Positions 13,177-15,701 of a stretch of 15,701 nt of DNA are shown here, one piece after another. The stretch covers positions 1-15,701 of the forward strand of contig URJD01000024.1 of NCBI GenBank assembly GCA_900548075.1, read 5' to 3'. Within the stretch, counting starts at the first letter, position 1, and each line of letters begins with the position of its first letter. The translations under genes and the position numbers were made by a program. This stretch comes from an uncultured Collinsella sp. Its GTDB lineage: Bacteria > Actinomycetota > Coriobacteriia > Coriobacteriales > Coriobacteriaceae. The notes under the pieces are model-generated. The model had not been told where the DNA came from, searched no databases, and worked only from the letters and a program-made list of their open reading frames with translations.

Positions 13177-13218
13177 CGTTGGCTTCCTTTCTGGTCGTGC
13201 GTAGTGGTTGAGCACAAA

Positions 13219-15701
13219 CTATAGCGAAATGGATCCGTTTTTCTTGATGCGGGCGAGTATGTTTTTGAGCTTGTTAAAGTCGAGCGGTTTGGACAGATGG
13301 GCGTTCATGCCGGCGTCATGTGCCGCCTTGGCGTCCTCGGCAAAGGCGTTGGCGGTGAGCGCGATGATGGGGATATCGGCTGCATCGACCTTCTCGCTCA
13401 GACGAATCACGCGGGTTGCCTCGTAGCCGTCCATGTCCGGCATCATGATGTCCATCAAAATGGCATCGAAGCTGCCGGCGGGATGCGACAGGTACAGATC
13501 GACGACTTCGTTGCCGTTGGCGGCGCGGGTGACCACGATGCCCTCGGATTCTAGCAGCGCCTGGGCAATCTCGGCATTCAATTCGTTGTCTTCGGCGAGC
13601 AGCACGTTCATGTCGGCGAGCGAGCAGTCGGGCACACTCTCAACCGTATTCGCCCGCGCCTGGGGATTCTCGTCGATATCGAGCGGAATCTCCACGTAGA
13701 ACGAGGTGCCCACATGGAGCTCACTGGTGACTTCGATAGTGCCGTCCATCAGTTCAATAAGTGACTTGACGATTGGCATGCCCATGCCGGTTCCTTGGAA
13801 CTTGCTGCGCGCATCGTCACCTTCTTGGGCAAACGGCTCATAGATATGCTTTAAAAACTTGGGAGTCATGCCAATGCCGGTATCCGAAACGCTAAAGCAA
13901 AAGAGCGCGCGCCCGTTATCGAGTGGCTTGGTCTTTGAGCTAAAGGTGACGGAGCCGCCGTGCTTGTTGTACTTAATGCTGTTGTCTAACAGGTTGATCA
14001 TGATCTGTCGGATATGGGTGGGACTGCCGATCATGTATGGCCCCGTGGCGTACGGCAGACTATTGTCCTGCATGGTGATGCCGTTACTGGACGCGCGGAG
14101 CTTGCACAGCACCAGCGTATCGTTACAGAGCTCTTTGAGGTTAAAAGGCGCATGCTCCAGTGTTAGCTTGCGGTCTTCGATTTTGCCCATCTCGAGGATG
14201 TCGTTGATCAGCGAGAGCAGGTGATTGGCGGCAACGCGCGCCTTGGCACGGCTCTCGCGGGCGACTTGCATATCGCCTTCCTTCAATTCCTCGATCTCGA
14301 TAAGGCCCAGGATACCGTTGAGCGGCGTACGGATGTCGTGGCTCATGCGCGTGAGGAATGCCGTCTTAGCGGCGTTGGCAGCATCGGCTTTTTTGCGCTC
14401 GGTTCGAGCGCGCACGAGCGCCCAGATGAGCAGGACGATGCCGACCGACAACATACCGATGAGGGTAGCTGCAATGGCGGTGCGGTTGCGATAAAGGAAT
14501 TGAAGCGTGTTGGATTCCTGGGCCGTGTACGACGTGGAGGAGAAATTGCTTGCGGAGAGCGATTCTCCGGCATTGATGATGCCCTTGTTGATGATTCCCA
14601 ACAGCTCGGGTTTTCCGCGCGAAATCCAGCACGAGAGCTCACAGGTGTCAGGGAGCTCGGTCGTCTCGCAGTCCTCGAGATCGTAACGGTCACCGATGGT
14701 TTTTACGCGTGAACTGGGAGCGACGATGCAGTGCGCCGTTCCCTTCCTGAGGGCGTCGAACGCTTCATCGTCGGATTGGTATTCGGTTACGGTCGCTGTG
14801 GGGAACAGACTTTCAAGTGCATTTTTGTTGACAAACGATGATTTGGTACAGGCGATGTTCTGAAGGTCTTTGTTCAGGTTGCTGCCGGTGTGGATGGCGG
14901 TGAGGGATATGGTCCCCAACGATATCGACTGCACAACGCCTGTTTGCTCGGCAAACCAGTAATCTCGGTATACCGGCAGCGCAACGTCTATGCTTTCCTT
15001 TGACAGGGCCTTTGACATCATCTTGTAGCTATCAAAGGCGACGGTTTTGACCGTAATGCCAAATTTATCGTGCAGCGTCGTCGCAAGCGATGCGAGCGAG
15101 CCTTCCATTTCGCCGTCTTCGTCCTCGTTGCAGTAGGGGAGTTTGCCCGTAATGTAGCCGAGCGTGATGGTGTTGTTGTTTGCTTTGAGCCAGGCGCGCT
15201 CATCGCCGGTGAGCGAGGATGATCCGCTGTTTTGCGCTGAATAGTTCGATTTGACCTCGTCGTTATAGCGGGGGTTGACGCGGTTGATTGCCGCCATTGC
15301 GGAGTTGATGTTGTCCATCAGGTCGGGGCGGCTTTTGGGAACGGCAAAGTAGTAGTCGCTCGAACCGACGTAGAACATGGGCGACGCCTCGGGCGACGAA
15401 ATGGTGTCGTTCATGATGATGGCGTCGACCTCGCCGTTTGCGAGCGCGTCAAAGAGAACGGAGCCTCCGTCATACTCCCTGTATGTGCAGGCGATTCCCT
15501 CGTTGGCGAGCCACTGCTGGCCGACGATGGTTTGCATAACACCGGAGTTGTAACCGATGGTGAGACCCTGGAGTGCTTGAGGGTCACCCTTGGCCAGGTC
15601 GTCACGGTCGGGCCTGGCGTAGATGTAGTAGCGCTCGGTGCCCTCAGGGTTCGAGGAAAAGAGCAGCTTTTGGGCGCGTTCCTCGGAGTAGGAGATGTTG
15701 G
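13219..15701 (-). CDS. Hybrid sensor kinase with fused solute-binding-like domains (5' end outside window)
   Basis: At least 826 aa; the frame stays open to the window edge, so the start lies beyond 15701. An ATG at 15537 is internal, since in-frame codons upstream continue the domain. Outside the membrane are the end of one solute-binding-like lobe pair (about 15701-15230; ALQGLTIGYNSGVMQ, GEVDAIIMND) and a second, complete one (about 15210-14560; TITLGYITGKLPYC, ESIDVALPVYRDYW). Then come a transmembrane helix (about 14480-14410), HisKA with the His codon at 14338-14340 (MSHDIRTPLNGI), an ATPase with SDTGIGM and GTGMGMPI, and a C-terminal receiver with the Asp codon at 13450-13452 (LMDIMMPDMDG). 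The layout resembles BvgS/EvgS, but no HPt domain follows the receiver. The final phosphate acceptor is not in the window. Confidence 0.9.
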   Translation of the reverse strand, partial: NISYSEERAQKLLFSSNPEGTERYYIYARPDRDDLAKGDPQALQGLTIGYNSGVMQTIVGQQWLANEGIACTYREYDGGSVLFDALANGEVDAIIMNDTISSPEASPMFYVGSSDYYFAVPKSRPDLMDNINSAMAAINRVNPRYNDEVKSNYSAQNSGSSSLTGDERAWLKANNNTITLGYITGKLPYCNEDEDGEMEGSLASLATTLHDKFGITVKTVAFDSYKMMSKALSKESIDVALPVYRDYWFAEQTGVVQSISLGTISLTAIHTGSNLNKDLQNIACTKSSFVNKNALESLFPTATVTEYQSDDEAFDALRKGTAHCIVAPSSRVKTIGDRYDLEDCETTELPDTCELSCWISRGKPELLGIINKGIINAGESLSASNFSSTSYTAQESNTLQFLYRNRTAIAATLIGMLSVGIVLLIWALVRARTERKKADAANAAKTAFLTRMSHDIRTPLNGILGLIEIEELKEGDMQVARESRAKARVAANHLLSLINDILEMGKIEDRKLTLEHAPFNLKELCNDTLVLCKLRASSNGITMQDNSLPYATGPYMIGSPTHIRQIMINLLDNSIKYNKHGGSVTFSSKTKPLDNGRALFCFSVSDTGIGMTPKFLKHIYEPFAQEGDDARSKFQGTGMGMPIVKSLIELMDGTIEVTSELHVGTSFYVEIPLDIDENPQARANTVESVPDCSLADMNVLLAEDNELNAEIAQALLESEGIVVTRAANGNEVVDLYLSHPAGSFDAILMDIMMPDMDGYEATRVIRLSEKVDAADIPIIALTANAFAEDAKAAHDAGMNAHLSKPLDFNKLKNILARIKKNGSISL

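Noticed and set aside
15535..15537. ATG at 15537 as the start of the large - strand kinase
   Set aside because: The same frame continues upstream without a stop to the window edge and reads as solute-binding-domain sequence (GDPQALQGLTIGYNSGV), so the start lies outside the window.

Overview
The window looks like chromosomal DNA of a gut-type actinobacterium of the Coriobacteriia, most likely Collinsella or a close relative. I infer this from gene content and style: moderately GC-rich coding DNA, an arginine-type deiminase next to a transcarbamylase-family protein, hybrid sensor kinases with solute-binding sensor parts, and many intergenic hairpins. No rRNA or tRNA gene was seen and no search was run, so the genus is a judgement.

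Left part (1-3520, + strand). A guanidino-group-modifying deiminase (58-975, missing the family's N-terminal part), an unusual ornithine-carbamoyltransferase-like protein (1099-2163) and an MFS transporter (2175-3440) lie head to tail and end at a good terminator (3491-3520). This resembles an agmatine/arginine deiminase pathway: deiminate, phosphorolyse the ureido product to carbamoyl phosphate and an amine, exchange substrate and product. The transcarbamylase keeps the carbamoyl-phosphate motifs but has lost the usual second-substrate motifs, so the substrate is probably not ornithine or putrescine.

Middle part (3521-6093). A repeat-rich stretch surrounds a tRNA-dihydrouridine synthase (3888-4841) and a small ribbon-helix-helix protein without a toxin partner (4993-5259, - strand). 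It holds a 182-bp imperfect palindrome (3573-3754), a 20-bp-arm hairpin (4843-4898), two near-identical terminator-like hairpins spaced 1080 bp apart (4905-4966 and 5986-6046), and a ~255-bp inverted-repeat element (5651-5905) with mirrored, convergent starts of two tiny hydrophobic reading frames.

Right-centre (6094-9474). A glutaredoxin (- strand) lies downstream of a regulator that joins an XRE helix-turn-helix, a zinc ribbon and a TipAS-like domain. Divergent from them are a TrmO-type tRNA methyltransferase and a MalY/PatB-type C-S lyase.

Right part (9475-15701). A lipoprotein solute-binding protein overlaps by 4 bp a hybrid histidine kinase (+ strand), with no permease nearby. Running towards it on the - strand is a second hybrid kinase, cut by the window end, with solute-binding-like domains fused in the same polypeptide, followed by a small flavin-type split-barrel protein. 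The two kinases show the same idea in split and fused form.
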